Assembly: GCA_002104895.1 (NCBI GenBank)
Contig: MCFG01000473.1
Span: forward strand, 1-35,000
Direction: 5' to 3'
From: Anaeromyces robustus
Lineage: Eukaryota > Neocallimastigomycota > Neocallimastigomycetes > Neocallimastigales > Neocallimastigaceae
Length of the DNA stretch: 35,000 bases
Position 1 is the first letter of the stretch. Every line of letters begins with the position of its first letter. The notes beneath the pieces were generated by a model that worked only from the letters and a program-made list of their open reading frames with translations, was not told the DNA's origin and did not search any database. Positions 10,295-33,834 of the stretch are shown piece by piece. The position numbers were made by a program, and so were the translations under genes.

Positions 10295-12382
10295 CTAACT
10301 ATTACTTTTGGTTCTAAATATTTCACATTCTTCTGGAATAGATACATTATTTTTATATACAATTTTACCATCTTCTTCATATCCTTCTACAGCATCTTTA
10401 CCAAGACCTCTTCTAGCAAAACCTATCCAGAATAAACAAGTTAATTTAAGATTATTATCATGATAATTATTTAATCCAACAAAAATAGAATCACGGGCAT
10501 TAATAAAGGTGGGATTACATGGTTGACGTTTCATTCCTTCAATAATCATTTTCATTACAAGTAAATTCGAGGAATCACTTTCTTCAGTTTGTTGATCTTT
10601 TAAGAAAAAGTTTTCATTACTTTGATAATTTTCTACAACATTCCAAAATATTTCATGTAACATCACTGACCATACTTCGGCACCACCATAGGTATCTAAA
10701 TCTTCATCTACATCATGGGTAAGATAACTATACATTAATGGATTAACTCTCATATTAGAGGTAATAGGGAAATTTCTAGCTCCATCAATAACATATTCGA
10801 AAAGACGTAATTCGGTATTTCTATCTCTATCACTTCTAAATTGAATAGCATTGGCAAAGAAATCACTCCAACCTTCATTTAAAGCATTGGATTCAGGACT
10901 CATTAAACATTTAACATTACCTGGTCCACCAGTAATACGTTGGGAGAGTCCATGTGTATATTCGTGAATAATAATTTGATTATCAAAAGCTGGATCTCTT
11001 TCTACTGATTCTTTTTCGGTGAATGGGTATAATCTAAGTTTTGGAGGAACACCATCAATACCAGTAGTCATTTGGGCATTATTTTTACCGGAACGATCAT
11101 TAATAATAACGATGACTGGATCTCCACCTATACCTTCACCACTGAAATTATTAGTTTGGAAATTACCTTCTGCTTCTGTAAAACCTAATTCATAATAAAG
11201 ATCATGTAATAAATTGGTTACATAGAAAACATTTGAAGCAGCAGCCTTTTGATTATCTTTTATGGATTCTTTTTCTTCATCATAGATAAATTCAAATTTC
11301 ATATCTTTTCCACCATCAACACCACTCGTATTTTCATCTAAATCTTTATCTCCATCTCCATTTTCATATACTTGTACATTATTACCTCTTGTATCTTGAT
11401 ATCTATAGGTACCATCATTATGCCATCCATTTCTTGATCCTAAACTAAGATATGGATCTGTGTAAGTAACACGAGCGGAATTACCAACATGTGATCTATT
11501 TAATGGAACTACTCTATAAGTAACATGATTAGTAATATCTTGAAATTGAATAATATTTCCAGTATTTATTCCAACACATATAACATATAAATTAATATCT
11601 ATTTCAACAGTAAGTTCCCAAATAGGTTCAGCTTCGGTTGGGTTAACACCAGTATAGATTTTTCTTGCCATTAATGTACCATCGTATGAATAGGGTACAC
11701 CAGTTACTTTATAACGGTTATTAAATGCTTTCTCAATATGTAATTGGTCAGGATCAATAGTTTTATCTGATATTTCTAAATTTTCATTTACAATTATTAC
11801 AGCTTCTTTCAAATCTATTTGTTCCGTTGACATTGCATTATTGGCTGGTTCGATATCATTCCAAATTGATACACCTGATGAAATAATACCACCAGATAAT
11901 TTATCAATATTAACATTAATAGCTGTATTTAAAATTTCAACTCCATTAATTGATTGAGCCATATGAATTGAAGCAATATCTGATTCATCAAAATCCATAA
12001 TATTAGTAAATATATATTCAATATTTGGATATTTTTCTTTCATGAATTGCTTTGCAATTTCTGTTGCATTTAAATTATTTCTTCTATATAATACCCTTCT
12101 TTTACCAGGTCTAAACTTTTTAAGTATTTCTAATTTACCATTATTATTAGTATTATTATAATCACTTTCCTTATAAGAACGAGTTACTAATTCTGGTCTT
12201 TCATATGTATTAAAATCAGTTTTTGGAAATATCATAGATGCTTTTTCTAATTTAAATTTTGCTTTATCTATTGAACCTTCCAATGAACGTTTGTTATGTA
12301 TTCCATGCCAATGTTCTGCTTGACAATTAATATATGCCAATGATAAAATTGAAAATAAAATTGATTTCTTTAAAAATGACAT
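10295..12382 (-). CDS. Secreted fungalysin-type metalloprotease (peptidase family M36)
   Basis: One intronless frame of 695 residues, ATG at 12382 and TAG at 10295-10297. Residues 1-22 form a signal peptide (MSFLKKSILFSILSLAYI, then NCQA). A propeptide region follows, including an FTP-like part around residues 85-180 (PGKRRVLYRRNN, then IAKQFMKEKYP). The catalytic domain fills roughly the last 400 residues. The zinc site is H473-E474-Y-T-H477, with third ligand E503 inside NEGWSDFF. The 26-residue gap from the second His to this Glu is the same as in characterised fungalysins, and E474 is the catalytic base. Family knowledge: made as an inactive zymogen, secreted and self-processed to a broad-range endopeptidase. 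In a gut fungus it probably digests feed or microbial protein. Length and motifs are complete, so it should be active. The lack of introns contrasts with the neighbouring genes. Confidence 0.95.
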   Translation of the reverse strand: MSFLKKSILFSILSLAYINCQAEHWHGIHNKRSLEGSIDKAKFKLEKASMIFPKTDFNTYERPELVTRSYKESDYNNTNNNGKLEILKKFRPGKRRVLYRRNNLNATEIAKQFMKEKYPNIEYIFTNIMDFDESDIASIHMAQSINGVEILNTAINVNIDKLSGGIISSGVSIWNDIEPANNAMSTEQIDLKEAVIIVNENLEISDKTIDPDQLHIEKAFNNRYKVTGVPYSYDGTLMARKIYTGVNPTEAEPIWELTVEIDINLYVICVGINTGNIIQFQDITNHVTYRVVPLNRSHVGNSARVTYTDPYLSLGSRNGWHNDGTYRYQDTRGNNVQVYENGDGDKDLDENTSGVDGGKDMKFEFIYDEEKESIKDNQKAAASNVFYVTNLLHDLYYELGFTEAEGNFQTNNFSGEGIGGDPVIVIINDRSGKNNAQMTTGIDGVPPKLRLYPFTEKESVERDPAFDNQIIIHEYTHGLSQRITGGPGNVKCLMSPESNALNEGWSDFFANAIQFRSDRDRNTELRLFEYVIDGARNFPITSNMRVNPLMYSYLTHDVDEDLDTYGGAEVWSVMLHEIFWNVVENYQSNENFFLKDQQTEESDSSNLLVMKMIIEGMKRQPCNPTFINARDSIFVGLNNYHDNNLKLTCLFWIGFARRGLGKDAVEGYEEDGKIVYKNNVSIPEECEIFRTKSNS

Positions 12383-15300
12383 TTTGTATAACTTTATATA
12401 TAATATATATAATAAAATAATAAAATATTGATAATAAAAAATATTTATTATATATATAATAAATATATAATAAATTTAATAGATTAATTAAATAATTTTA
12501 TGAATTTTAAAAATTTTATATTTAAATTTCAATAATATATATATTTTAATATTTATAATTATAAATTACATTTTTTTTATTTAATTATATAATTATCTAT
12601 TAATATATTATATTTATAAATACAATATTTTATTATTACCTTTTAATCCTTTCTATTTCACTTAAAATATTAATTGATTTCAAATTTAAAGGTATTTAAA
12701 AATATGTTATTTTATTTTATTTTTTTTTTTTTTTGAATTTGTTTTATAGTTATAATTTATTATAATCTATATAATTTTATTATAATCTATAAACCTTCTT
12801 AATAATAATTATCTTTATTATTAAATGTTAATTGACTTTTGTTCTTTAATTTTAGAACTCTTTTTTTTTTTTTTTTTAAATATATTAATTAATACTTTTC
12901 ATCCATTGATTACTTATATTAGTGATATTAAAATAAATTAAATATACAAAAAATATACAATTAAATACAATTATTATGAATGAAATTAATAATTTACAAT
13001 AAATATATTGTTTATAATGTTTTTTTTATAATAAAAAAAACAAACAATTATATTTTTAAAGTCTATTTCTAATTAATAAATATATAATTAAAAAAAAAAA
13101 AGCAATAAATTGATTTAAAAATAATAAAAAAGTTAAAATCTAAAAGATAAAAAATAACAAAAAGATAAAACAAAATAAAGTTTAATGGAAAAAAATAATA
13201 ATAATAATAAAAAAAAAAAATATGAAAATATGAAATAAATTAATAATAAAATTTTATTATTTAGAAAAATAAAAATTTAATATTTTTAATATTTTAAAAT
13301 AATATTTTTTTATAAAATTTATTTTTATATTTTTTAATTATTTTAATATATTTTATATATTATATTTATGATTATGTATTATATAATAAATATATAAATT
13401 CAATAGAAATATATTAGACTATATTATAATATATAATGATATTATATAATAATTAATATATTATATTATTCTATTATCTATTAATTAAAATTTTATTAAA
13501 TATAATTTAAGAGATATTTTATATTATATATATCATAAATATAAAATTTTAAATAAAAATAATTAATAAAGTTTAAATTTAATAAAAATTTAAATAAATA
13601 TACCATAATAGACGTTACACAGAAATCTTTTTTAGAAATTGTTACACTACGGTAAAAAAATAAATTATATAGTTTTATAAATAAATTTATCAATTTTTAT
13701 ATAATTCTTAATATGAACTATGAATAAATTAATATTATTTAATATTATTTAATATATGATTTTCATCCTATTAAAAATTACAATTAAACTATTTTTACAA
13801 TATAATATATTATACTATATTATAATATATGATATTATATTAAGAACATGATATTTAAAATAAATTTAATTAATTAAATTATCAAAATTAAAATATTTAT
13901 TCTATTAATATATTAAATAGAATAAAAATAAATGAATGAATAATTAACTAATTAAATAAATAATTAATTAATGAATTTATAGGAATGAATAATAAATTAA
14001 TAAATGAATATATAAATAAATAATTAAATAAATAATACAATCAAATATAACATAATATAGTATAATATAATATAACATAATATAATATAATGTAATATTA
14101 GTAATAAAATAATATTAAACTGAATGTATTAATTATATTAATTACAATATATTATTTTTAATATGTTAGCGGTATGTAATTTCATAATAAAATTTTTCTT
14201 TTATTAGTTCAAAAAAAAAAAAAAAAAAAAAAACATAAAACAAAAATATATTAATTTAATATTCAAATAATACTAAAAAGAATATTAATAATATAATAAT
14301 ATAATAATAATTATATATATTTTAAATAGAAATATAAAATATACTTTAAAGTATATTATATTAAATAAAAATGTTATTAAAAAAAAAAAAAAAAAAAAAG
14401 ATGGTTTAAACTATCAACATTCCACATTAACAATTTTACAGTTTATTGTATAATGGAATGTATCATAATTGCAATTAAAAGAGACATAATTAAATGAAAT
14501 GAAATTAAAATGTATTTAATAATCTTTTCTTTTATAATAATTTAAAAAAAAAAAAAAAGACGTAAAATATATAAACTTTCAAATATTTATTATTAATAAT
14601 TAATAATCATATATTTATATTTATAATAAATATTTTGTTTAATAAATCAATTATTACATTTATTATTACAATGCAATAATTAATTTATAATTTTCTATGT
14701 TTAATATTAATCCTTACATAAAGTATTTATAATGTTTTATATAAATTAATAATAAATATTAATAATAAAAATAATGCATTACTATTAATGTTTAGTTCAT
14801 TCATTTAAGGATGAAAAAAAGGATGAATGTTTATATTTCGAAAGTTTTTTTTTTTTTTTTTTTGATTTATTATGCTTTTTATTTTTTAATTAAATAATTA
14901 TCATAAAATATAAAAAAAAAAAGAATTATCATAAAACATAAAAAAAAAAAGAGAAGAAAAATGTTATTATTATATATAAAAAAGTGTTTTTAACATAAAT
15001 TATTTTTATTTCTATTAAAAATATACTTTTTTAGTATTAATGAATTTTTAGTCATTTAAAATTAAATAAGAATTAAACTTTTTGTATTTGATTTTTATAA
15101 TAATAATATTTATTATAGTTTAAAAGTTTTTTTTAATATTTAATATTATTTAAGATTCAGTAAATATTTTTTAACCATGGTTAGTTTTTTGTTTTGTTTT
15201 TGTTTTGTTTTGTTTTAATGTTTTAATATTTAATTTGTACCTCTTCAATAACACAAAAACGAAATAAAAATAAAAATAAAAATAAAAAAAAAAAAAAAAA

Positions 15301-15710
15301 AATTACAATTTCCTAGTAAAATTGAGACATTTTTTATAAAACAAAATAGCAATTAAAGAATAAAAATAAAACAAAACAAAATAAAATTTTTTATTATTAT
15401 TACTTTTTTCAATTTACATTTTCATTTTTTTTATTTTTAATATTTTTAGAATAAAAATATTATTTATTATTATTTATTATTATTATTAAAAATTAATACA
15501 ATATACTGAGATAGATATATACTTTAAATTACAAAATTGATATTTATATAAAGGGTATATATTATTATTATTATATATATATATATATATTTTATAATTT
15601 TATAGGTATATTGGGAAAATATTTAATTATTCTATAAAAGAATTATTAAAACTTTTTTTTTGGTAGTATTTTTATTAATATTAATTATTTTATTATTATT
15701 ATATTGCTTA
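12383..15710. other. Gene-free AT-rich intergenic DNA
   Basis: No supportable gene was seen. The part next to 12382 is the 5' flank of the protease, with TA-rich sequence and ATACAAA just before the start codon. Elsewhere there are poly-A/T runs, TATAATAT-type runs near 14050-14100 and GTTTT runs near 15188-15220. The part near 15711 is the 3' flank of the large WD40 gene. Confidence 0.75.
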
Positions 15711-26363
<10,653 letters not shown>

Positions 26364-27419
26364 ACTTTACTTTTATTTTTTACAACTTTATATGTTAGAT
26401 TAAAAAATAATAAATATATATATATATTTGATTTTATTTTTGCTTTTTTTTTTTTTTTTATTTTTATTTTTTTACTAATGTAATATTTTAGATCATTTAT
26501 TATTTTAAAGTTTTTTGAAATTAATGAAGATTTTAATTAAACCCACATTTGAAAAAAAAAATTATATTATAATAATAAAAAATTAATTAATATTATAATA
26601 ATAGCATTTCAAAGAAAATAAAGTTAATTATCAAAAATCAAAAGAAAATAATATATAATTAAAATCATAAAATTATAAAAAATTTTTGGTTCAATAAAGG
26701 ATAAATTTCAAAAAAAAATTTTTTTTATTTCCATATAATATATATTAAATAATTTCCGATATGAATGATAAATCTTTTACTTTATCTTTTTATAATAAAT
26801 AAATAAAAAAATAAAAAAAAAATAATAAAATAAAATAAAATAACAACATTCATTTTCTACTTCTCTAAAATAAATAAAATATAAAAATATTAAAAAAAAA
26901 AAATTATTTTGTTTAATAATAAATTAATATATGATTATATGATAATATAAATAAATAATTAAATTATAAATAAAAAGTAAAATTAAATACAAGAATAAAT
27001 TGAATAAATAAAATCTAATAGTAATAATAATTATACATATTATTAATGGGAATAAAGAAAAAATATATTATTAATAGTTATAACAAATATAAATTATAAA
27101 GATTTTAACTAATAAATATAATTATTTTTAAAAAAAAATAGTTTTTATTTTTTTTTTTTTTATTTATGAAAAAAATTCTTTTATCTTAAATATAGTATGA
27201 TTTATTTTGATTTGATTAGGTTTCTATGATGATATATTTTTATCAATTTATATTTATTTTTTTTTTTTTATTCTTTTAATTTTTCTAAATCATTTTTAGT
27301 TTTTGATTTGTTAATTTTATTTTTGTTTTCTTTTTTTTTATTATTATTATTATTATTATTTTGCTTTTTTGTTTTTACTATTTGTTTTTGTTATTATGAT
27401 ATTTCTTATTTATTCAATT
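26364..27419. other. Spacer between the WD40 gene and the SNARE gene
   Basis: AT-rich sequence holding the promoter side of the WD40 gene and the 3' flank of the SNARE gene, both on the minus strand. It shows TA and poly-A/T runs and a TTA run near 27340-27360. No gene or recognisable regulatory element was found. Confidence 0.7.
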
Positions 27420-28145
27420 TCATGAATTTCCTTTTGTTGTATTATCTTTATCGCCTCTACGACTCATTACTTTCAATAAAACAATTATTATAAACAGTAT
27501 TAATACTCCTGCTAATATTACTAAGCATATAGCCATACTTTTTTGAGTTCTTTTTTGATATTTTGTGGCTTTCGTTAATTGAACCGTGGCATTTTCCATA
27601 TTTGTATCTACTTGTTCAATATTATAATCAATTCTATCTAATATAGTTCCTTGATCAATAACCATTGTCTGTAATTCTCTAAATATTCCTAATAATTCAT
27701 TTATTGATTTTGAAATTTCATTAATTTCTTTTTCTCTCGCTGAGACAATTTGATCAGTAGAATTTTCCTCCAATAATTGTAGTTGACTACTTGAAACATA
27801 CTGTTTATTTAATTTATAAAAAAAAAATCATTACATAAATATATTAGAAAAATTGATTTAATAATATATAATAATATATAACAATATAATTTATATATTT
27901 AATAATAATAAAAATAATAATAATAATAAAACAAAATTTTATAAATAATATTTATAATTTATATATATATATATATATATACCAATAATTCGTCATCATC
28001 TTCTTCATCGAAACCCGGTATTCCATTTTGTGGATTAATTGAATCTGTCGTTATTAAACTATTATTTATTTGTTCAATATTTCTTAATTCTATATAATAT
28101 TAAAATAAACATTAAATATATATAAATAAATAAATAAAATTATTA

Positions 28146-28198
<53 letters not shown>

Positions 28199-29426
28199 TC
28201 GATATATATTTATTTATATATATATATTTATTTTTATATTTATTTTATTTATTTTTATTATTAAATAACAATAACAATAACAAAGCAACAACAACAAAAA
28301 AAAAATTACTTGATAAATATGATGATTGTGCTTTTCTAAATAATTGAGATAAATCTTGTATTTTGGTTGCCAATGATACTTGTATATTCTTTTTCAACTT
28401 AGCACTTTGTGAATCAAGTGTATCTGGTACACCCAAATTTTGAATTTTTCTTTGACATGATACAATAGTCTATAATTATATGTAACAGATATAATATATA
28501 TTTTTCCATAAATAAAATTGCAAAAATAAATAAATAAACATATAAATATATATATATATATATTTATATTCAATATACCTGTGTTATTTCATCTGTTTTA
28601 TTATTAATCAATTGTTCTTCTTCGTCTTTATTTTCGAAATTTGGTATAAGATGTTTTCTATGTAATTCACTTAAATTTTGAACTATTATTCAATATTTAT
28701 ATTTTTATTATAAATATATATATAAAGTGATTAATTTTAGAAATGAAATAAATTATATAAAAATATTATATTTAAAATATATAAATATTAAAGTGTTATT
28801 TACTTTCTTTTGTTAAATATTCAACAGATTCATTTATCTAAAAATTTATTAAAAAAATAAAATAATTAATTATTAATATATATTATACATAATTAAATAT
28901 AATTTAATATTTATATTCATATCATCCTTCAGTAGAATAACTTCTACTTACTTCATCAACCAAATCCGTCCTTCATTTTATAAAAATTATAATAATAAAA
29001 TAAGGATAATAATAATAAAATCATTATTATTATAATTATATATTTATTGATAATTAAATTTATTTATATTTATAGAAAAAGAAATAAATAATTAAAATTT
29101 AAATTTATATAATTAAATTTATTTATTGAAAAAAAAAAAAATAAATAATTTAAAATTTAAATTTATAATTATTAATACATTTATAATATTATTTACCAAT
29201 ATGAAGGTATGCCTGTTATTTCATTCAAAGGAATAATTTCTTGACCAATATTGTCCATACTCATCACAAATGGACTATTTTTTTTTATTAATCCTGCTCT
29301 TTCGGAATCATTTGATTCAATACCCTCTGGATTCACTTGTACAGATAAACTTTCAGAATTTATTGTGTTTTTTGAATATAAATTTCTATATTGAATAAAT
29401 AAAGCTTTTCTCGACCTTGTTGCCAT
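27420..29426 (-). CDS. Qa-SNARE, syntaxin-16/Tlg2-like
   Basis: Seven exons (minus strand, 5' to 3'): 29426-29197, 28970-28952, 28837-28804, 28682-28579, 28469-28310, 28089-27983, 27800-27420. All phases match, giving 1035 nt or 344 residues plus TGA; human STX16 is about 325 and yeast Tlg2 397. It starts MATRSRKALFIQYRN, very close to the N-peptide by which syntaxin-16/Tlg2 proteins bind the SM protein Vps45. The Habc-type region occupies about 76-210, the SNARE motif about 240-300 with zero-layer Gln268 in DQGTILDRID, and a C-terminal anchor about 307-327 is followed by a short basic tail. Family knowledge: it drives fusion of endosome-derived vesicles with the trans-Golgi network. Exon 2 is only 19 nt; its codons (WTDLVDE across the joins) match the conserved W-x-D-x-V-D-E stretch of the family, which supports it. 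Confidence 0.93.
28149..28199. repeat. ATT microsatellite in SNARE intron 5
   Basis: About 16 uninterrupted ATT/TTA units in the 220-bp intron at 28090-28309. Confidence 0.95.
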
Positions 29427-30387
29427 TTTAATTTTTTTAATTTATTTATATCTTATTTATTTTTATTTTATTTTTATTTTAATATTTTGAAAGTATCTTT
29501 AATCAATATTTAATTATTTTCAGAAACAAGAAATAATGTTTATATTATTATTTATTTATTTTATTCTATAATTTTAATACTTGAATAAAATATAATAATT
29601 ATTTATATATAAAAGAAAAATATTTATATTTTCTATAATGATTATTTTATATTATTTCAAATTTTATAAAATAAACGATTTATATTGTTTTTTGTTCTAT
29701 AAATATTATTAAAGGATTGAAATTTTTTATAAAATGAAAACTTTTTAAAATATTAAATGAATTATTTCCCCAAAATAAAATTCACAACGTTTTAAAAATA
29801 TAAAAAAAATAGTTATATTTATCTTTTCTATTTATATACTGTTATATTTTTTCAGTATTAATTATGGTATATATTTAGATTTTTAATAGTGTATATAATT
29901 AAAATGATTATTATTATTATTATTATTATTATTGTTATTGTTATTGTTATTATTGTTATATTTACTGGTTGATTTGGTTTGTTAATTATTTACTTTGTTT
30001 TACACAATTTAAAATGAATTTTCTATATGTATATGTTGTTTATATATTATTATTCTATAATTTTGTTTTATTCATTGATGTTAAAAAAATAATGGCATCC
30101 TCAATTGAAATTGATAAAATATTTTTATTATTTTTGTTAATAATTATTATAAATTCTTTATATATAAAAAATAATAAATGGTATTATAATATTTTATTTT
30201 AATTCCAATTGAAATTTTATCTTTATTTTTTTATCATGAGAATGTATTAAATTGATTAATTTCAATAAAATTATAAATATATGTATTATTTCTTTTTCTT
30301 CAAAATTATATTTTTTTTAATTTTCTTATTTACTATTAATTTTTTTTCTTTTTTTTTTTTTTTTTTTGATTAAATATTTTTATTTAA

Positions 30388-30509
<122 letters not shown>

Positions 30510-32316
30510 TCTGTCATATTTAAATATATCTATATTAGTATTAATTACTATATAATATTAATATATCATAATATACAAACATCATAAAAAATTAGTAATT
30601 AGAAAATTTTTGTTTTTATGAATGTATATATATTATAATATATTAAATCTTAAAATTATTATATCTTATTAATATAATTACAGTAGAATACATTAAATAT
30701 CATTTTAAATTATTCTTTATATTAATATTAAATAATCATCTTCTGTATTATATTATTAAAATAATCACATGCTTAAAAAATAATTTCTATTTACTTCATA
30801 CATAAATATAATTTTTGGAAACATTAATATCATTATTACATATATATTATATTACATTATATTAACAGCCTAACCATTTATACCTTTTTTCTTTTTTACA
30901 AATTTATATTAAAATAAATAAAATATTGGATAAAAACGTTCAAAGAACACTTAATATAAATATTATATCCCTTAATTTATAATCATTGCATTCTATTTTA
31001 AAGAATTTAAAGTTTTATTTTAATCTTTTAAATAATAATTTTATTATTAATTAAAAAACTAAACTAATTGTATATATTATAAGAATAATATAATATATTA
31101 GATATTAATAATATCTTTATTTAACTATTACAAATATCATATTTTTTATTCTTTACTATTTTTCTAATAACACCGGTTTTTTTGAATTTATTATTGTAAA
31201 TATAACTCTTTTTTTTTTATAATTCAATGTCCATAAACAAAATCTATAGGATAATTGCAAAAGGAATTTAAATAATATTTTTTGTGTGAATATTTATTTA
31301 TATAAATTATTTTATTTTATTTTAATTTTTCATTATTATTATTATTAACCATTATGATATTTATTAATAAAATTAATATTAATACAAAATATTTTTTTAG
31401 AATTTATATATTTTATTAACATTGAATAAGGTCAATTAAATTAATAAAAAATAAATTACATATATAAAAGCGTTTAAGTGAATTTTATAATTTTATAATA
31501 ATATTATTATATATATTTTTTATATTATATTTAATAATAGAATTTATTATTTTATTTTATTATTGCTAAAGTATATTTTTTATTATATATTATATCAAAA
31601 GCTTTATCTCTATTATAAAATTATAAAAAATAGTTATGTATTTTAAAAGAATTAACTGTTTGAAAAAGAATATATTTTTTTTCAATTTAATTAGTAAAAT
31701 ACATATTTTATATTTATGTAAGTTAAGTTTAATTATTAATATTTTTTAATTTATAATTTACCAAAAAAGGAAAGTTTAATAAATATTAAAATTTATATCA
31801 ATAATATATAATATTTATATTTTTTGTTTTTTGTTTTTTTTTGTTTTTATTTTATTTTATTTTTTTTTATTTTTATATTATTAATTAATAATAAAAATAA
31901 ATCTATTTAAATATTTAATATATTTGATTAGTAATCATTATATATTAAATTTAATAAATTTTTTTAGAAACATTTATATAATAATATAGTGTAATCAAAT
32001 AAAATTTATATAAAAAAATCTTTAATATATTATTTAATTATAATTTGGTTAAAATAATTATATTTTAAAGTTGATTCAGTATTTTTCATTTTGGTAAATA
32101 TTTACATTGTACTATATTATAATATAATATAATATAAAAACAATATTTTAGATTATATTATCCTTTTATATTATATTATTTTTTTATTTTTATATTTATA
32201 TTATTATTAATTGTTATTATTTATTATTTATTATTTATTATTATTAAATTAATAACTATTTAAAATATATTTATATATTATATAATAATAATATAATTAA
32301 AATGGAGGTCTATTTT

Positions 32317-32360
32317 TTTCTATATTTTCTATATTTTCTATATTTTCTATATTTTCTATT
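32317..32360. repeat. 10-bp minisatellite TCTATATTTT
   Basis: About four and a half copies of TCTATATTTT in direct tandem, immediately before a perfect hairpin. Confidence 0.9.
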
Positions 32361-32370
32361 TATTAATATA

Positions 32371-32412
32371 TAATTAGTAATTGATAATTGAATAATTATC
32401 AATTACTAATTA
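32371..32412. repeat. Perfect 19-bp inverted repeat with 4-nt loop
   Basis: The left arm at 32371-32389 reads TAATTAGTAATTGATAATT; the loop GAAT spans 32390-32393; the right arm at 32394-32412 is the exact reverse complement. The arms are non-repetitive, unlike the TA palindromes elsewhere. It lies between the 10-bp minisatellite and the AAAT array. Confidence 0.95.
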
Positions 32413-32442
32413 CATTAAAATATTCATGACTATTTATAAAAC

Positions 32443-32488
32443 TTAATAAATAAATAAATAAATAAATAAATAAATTAATAAATAATAA

Positions 32489-32523
<35 letters not shown>

Positions 32524-32550
32524 AAAATAAATAAATAAATAAATAAAAAA

Positions 32551-32585
<35 letters not shown>

Positions 32586-32634
32586 ATTTATTAATAAATA
32601 AATAGATAAATAAATAAATAAGTAAATAAATAAT
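32443..32634. repeat. AAAT tetranucleotide array, interrupted
   Basis: About 190 bp of AAAT units with short AATAAT, AAAAAT and TTTATTAAT interruptions, upstream of the RING ligase gene. Confidence 0.95.
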
Positions 32635-33208
32635 AATTTTTTAATATAATCAATCTTTTATATTTATATATATAAAAATTAAATTTAATATATTAAAATT
32701 TTATACTAATCATAATTATTATAATTATGAAAATTATAATATAATATATATTTCATTTTTTTCATTCTTAATTTTTTTTCTTATTTCACTTTTTTTTTTA
32801 ACATTAATTTACTTTAAAATTATATAATATAATAAATTAGAAAAAAAAAAAAAAAAAAGAAAAAAAAATATTTTTTTTCTTCTCTTAATAAAAATTAAAT
32901 ATACAAATAGTAGTTTATTTAAAACACAAAAGAAAAACAGGTAAAAATAGTAATATATATATTTTTTATAACTTATAAAATTCACAAATATATATATTAA
33001 TTTATCAATATCAATTTTAAATCATATATACAATATATATGTAATTAATTTCACATATAAAAGTATTTATAAGGGAACTGTGAATTTATTTCAAGCCTTT
33101 TTTTATATCTTTTAACTGCATAGGATATATAATTAATATTAAAAGATTAAGAAAGGCAATTTTTTTTTTTTAAATTATTTTTCGAGAATTTATTCAATTT
33201 AGAAAAAA

Positions 33209-33242
33209 GAAAAACAAGTTTTTTTGAAAAACAAGTTTTTTT
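33209..33242 (+). promoter_or_regulatory. Tandem 17-bp leader repeat with short hairpins before the start codon
   Basis: GAAAAACAAGTTTTTTT occurs twice in perfect tandem (33209-33225 and 33226-33242), ending 13 bases before the ATG at 33256. Each copy can pair AAAAAC with GTTTTT across an AA loop. It probably lies in the 5' untranslated leader. A regulatory role is a guess; slippage is an alternative. Confidence 0.5.
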
Positions 33243-33255
33243 AAGGATTAAAAAA

Positions 33256-33787
33256 ATGTCAACAAGTGAACAACCAGAAGTAACTATTTCAACAGTACCA
33301 GTCTCTTTCAATGAAGATGAAGGTACTGATTCTGAATCAGAATCTTTTGTTTCTATGTCTTCTGCTTCTTCAAATTCAGGAATTGACGAAAATGCTATTC
33401 AAGATGATAAAGAAGAGAAAGAAGAACAATTAAAATTATTAAAATTACAAAAAGAACAACAAGAGATGAGAAAGAAAATTATTAGTGTTCAAAAAGACCC
33501 AAATCTTTCTGAATCTGAAAAGGCCAAAAAGATTCAAGTAAATAATAGTTTTAATTTTTTTTTTTTTATCATTATTATAATTGTATATAATATTTCTATT
33601 ATTTTTAAGTATTATTATTTTTAAGTATTAATAATAATATTATATATTATACATTTTTATATTAAATTAGGAAATTATGACTTTTACTTATAAAACTAAG
33701 AAGCATATTAATACACATGTTGAAACTAAAGATGTTGATTTAAATTCACCATTAACTGAAGAAGATAAAGCTCCTACTTACAATGTA

Positions 33788-33834
<47 letters not shown>

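Noticed and set aside
13496-13693. 65-codon minus-strand frame with a repeated GTTACAC word nearby
   Set aside because: No recognisable motif; the two GTTACAC words near 13612 and 13641 do not form a consistent repeat or hairpin.
27308-27493. 61-codon Leu/Phe-rich plus-strand frame
   Set aside because: Overlaps the conserved C-terminal coding exon of the SNARE on the minus strand.
29969-30202. 77-codon hydrophobic frame on the plus strand
   Set aside because: Starts at TTG, contains almost only A/T-rich codons and matches no family; likely chance.
32443-32634. Regular repeats considered as a CRISPR array
   Set aside because: Simple AAAT units with no spacers; the genome is eukaryotic.
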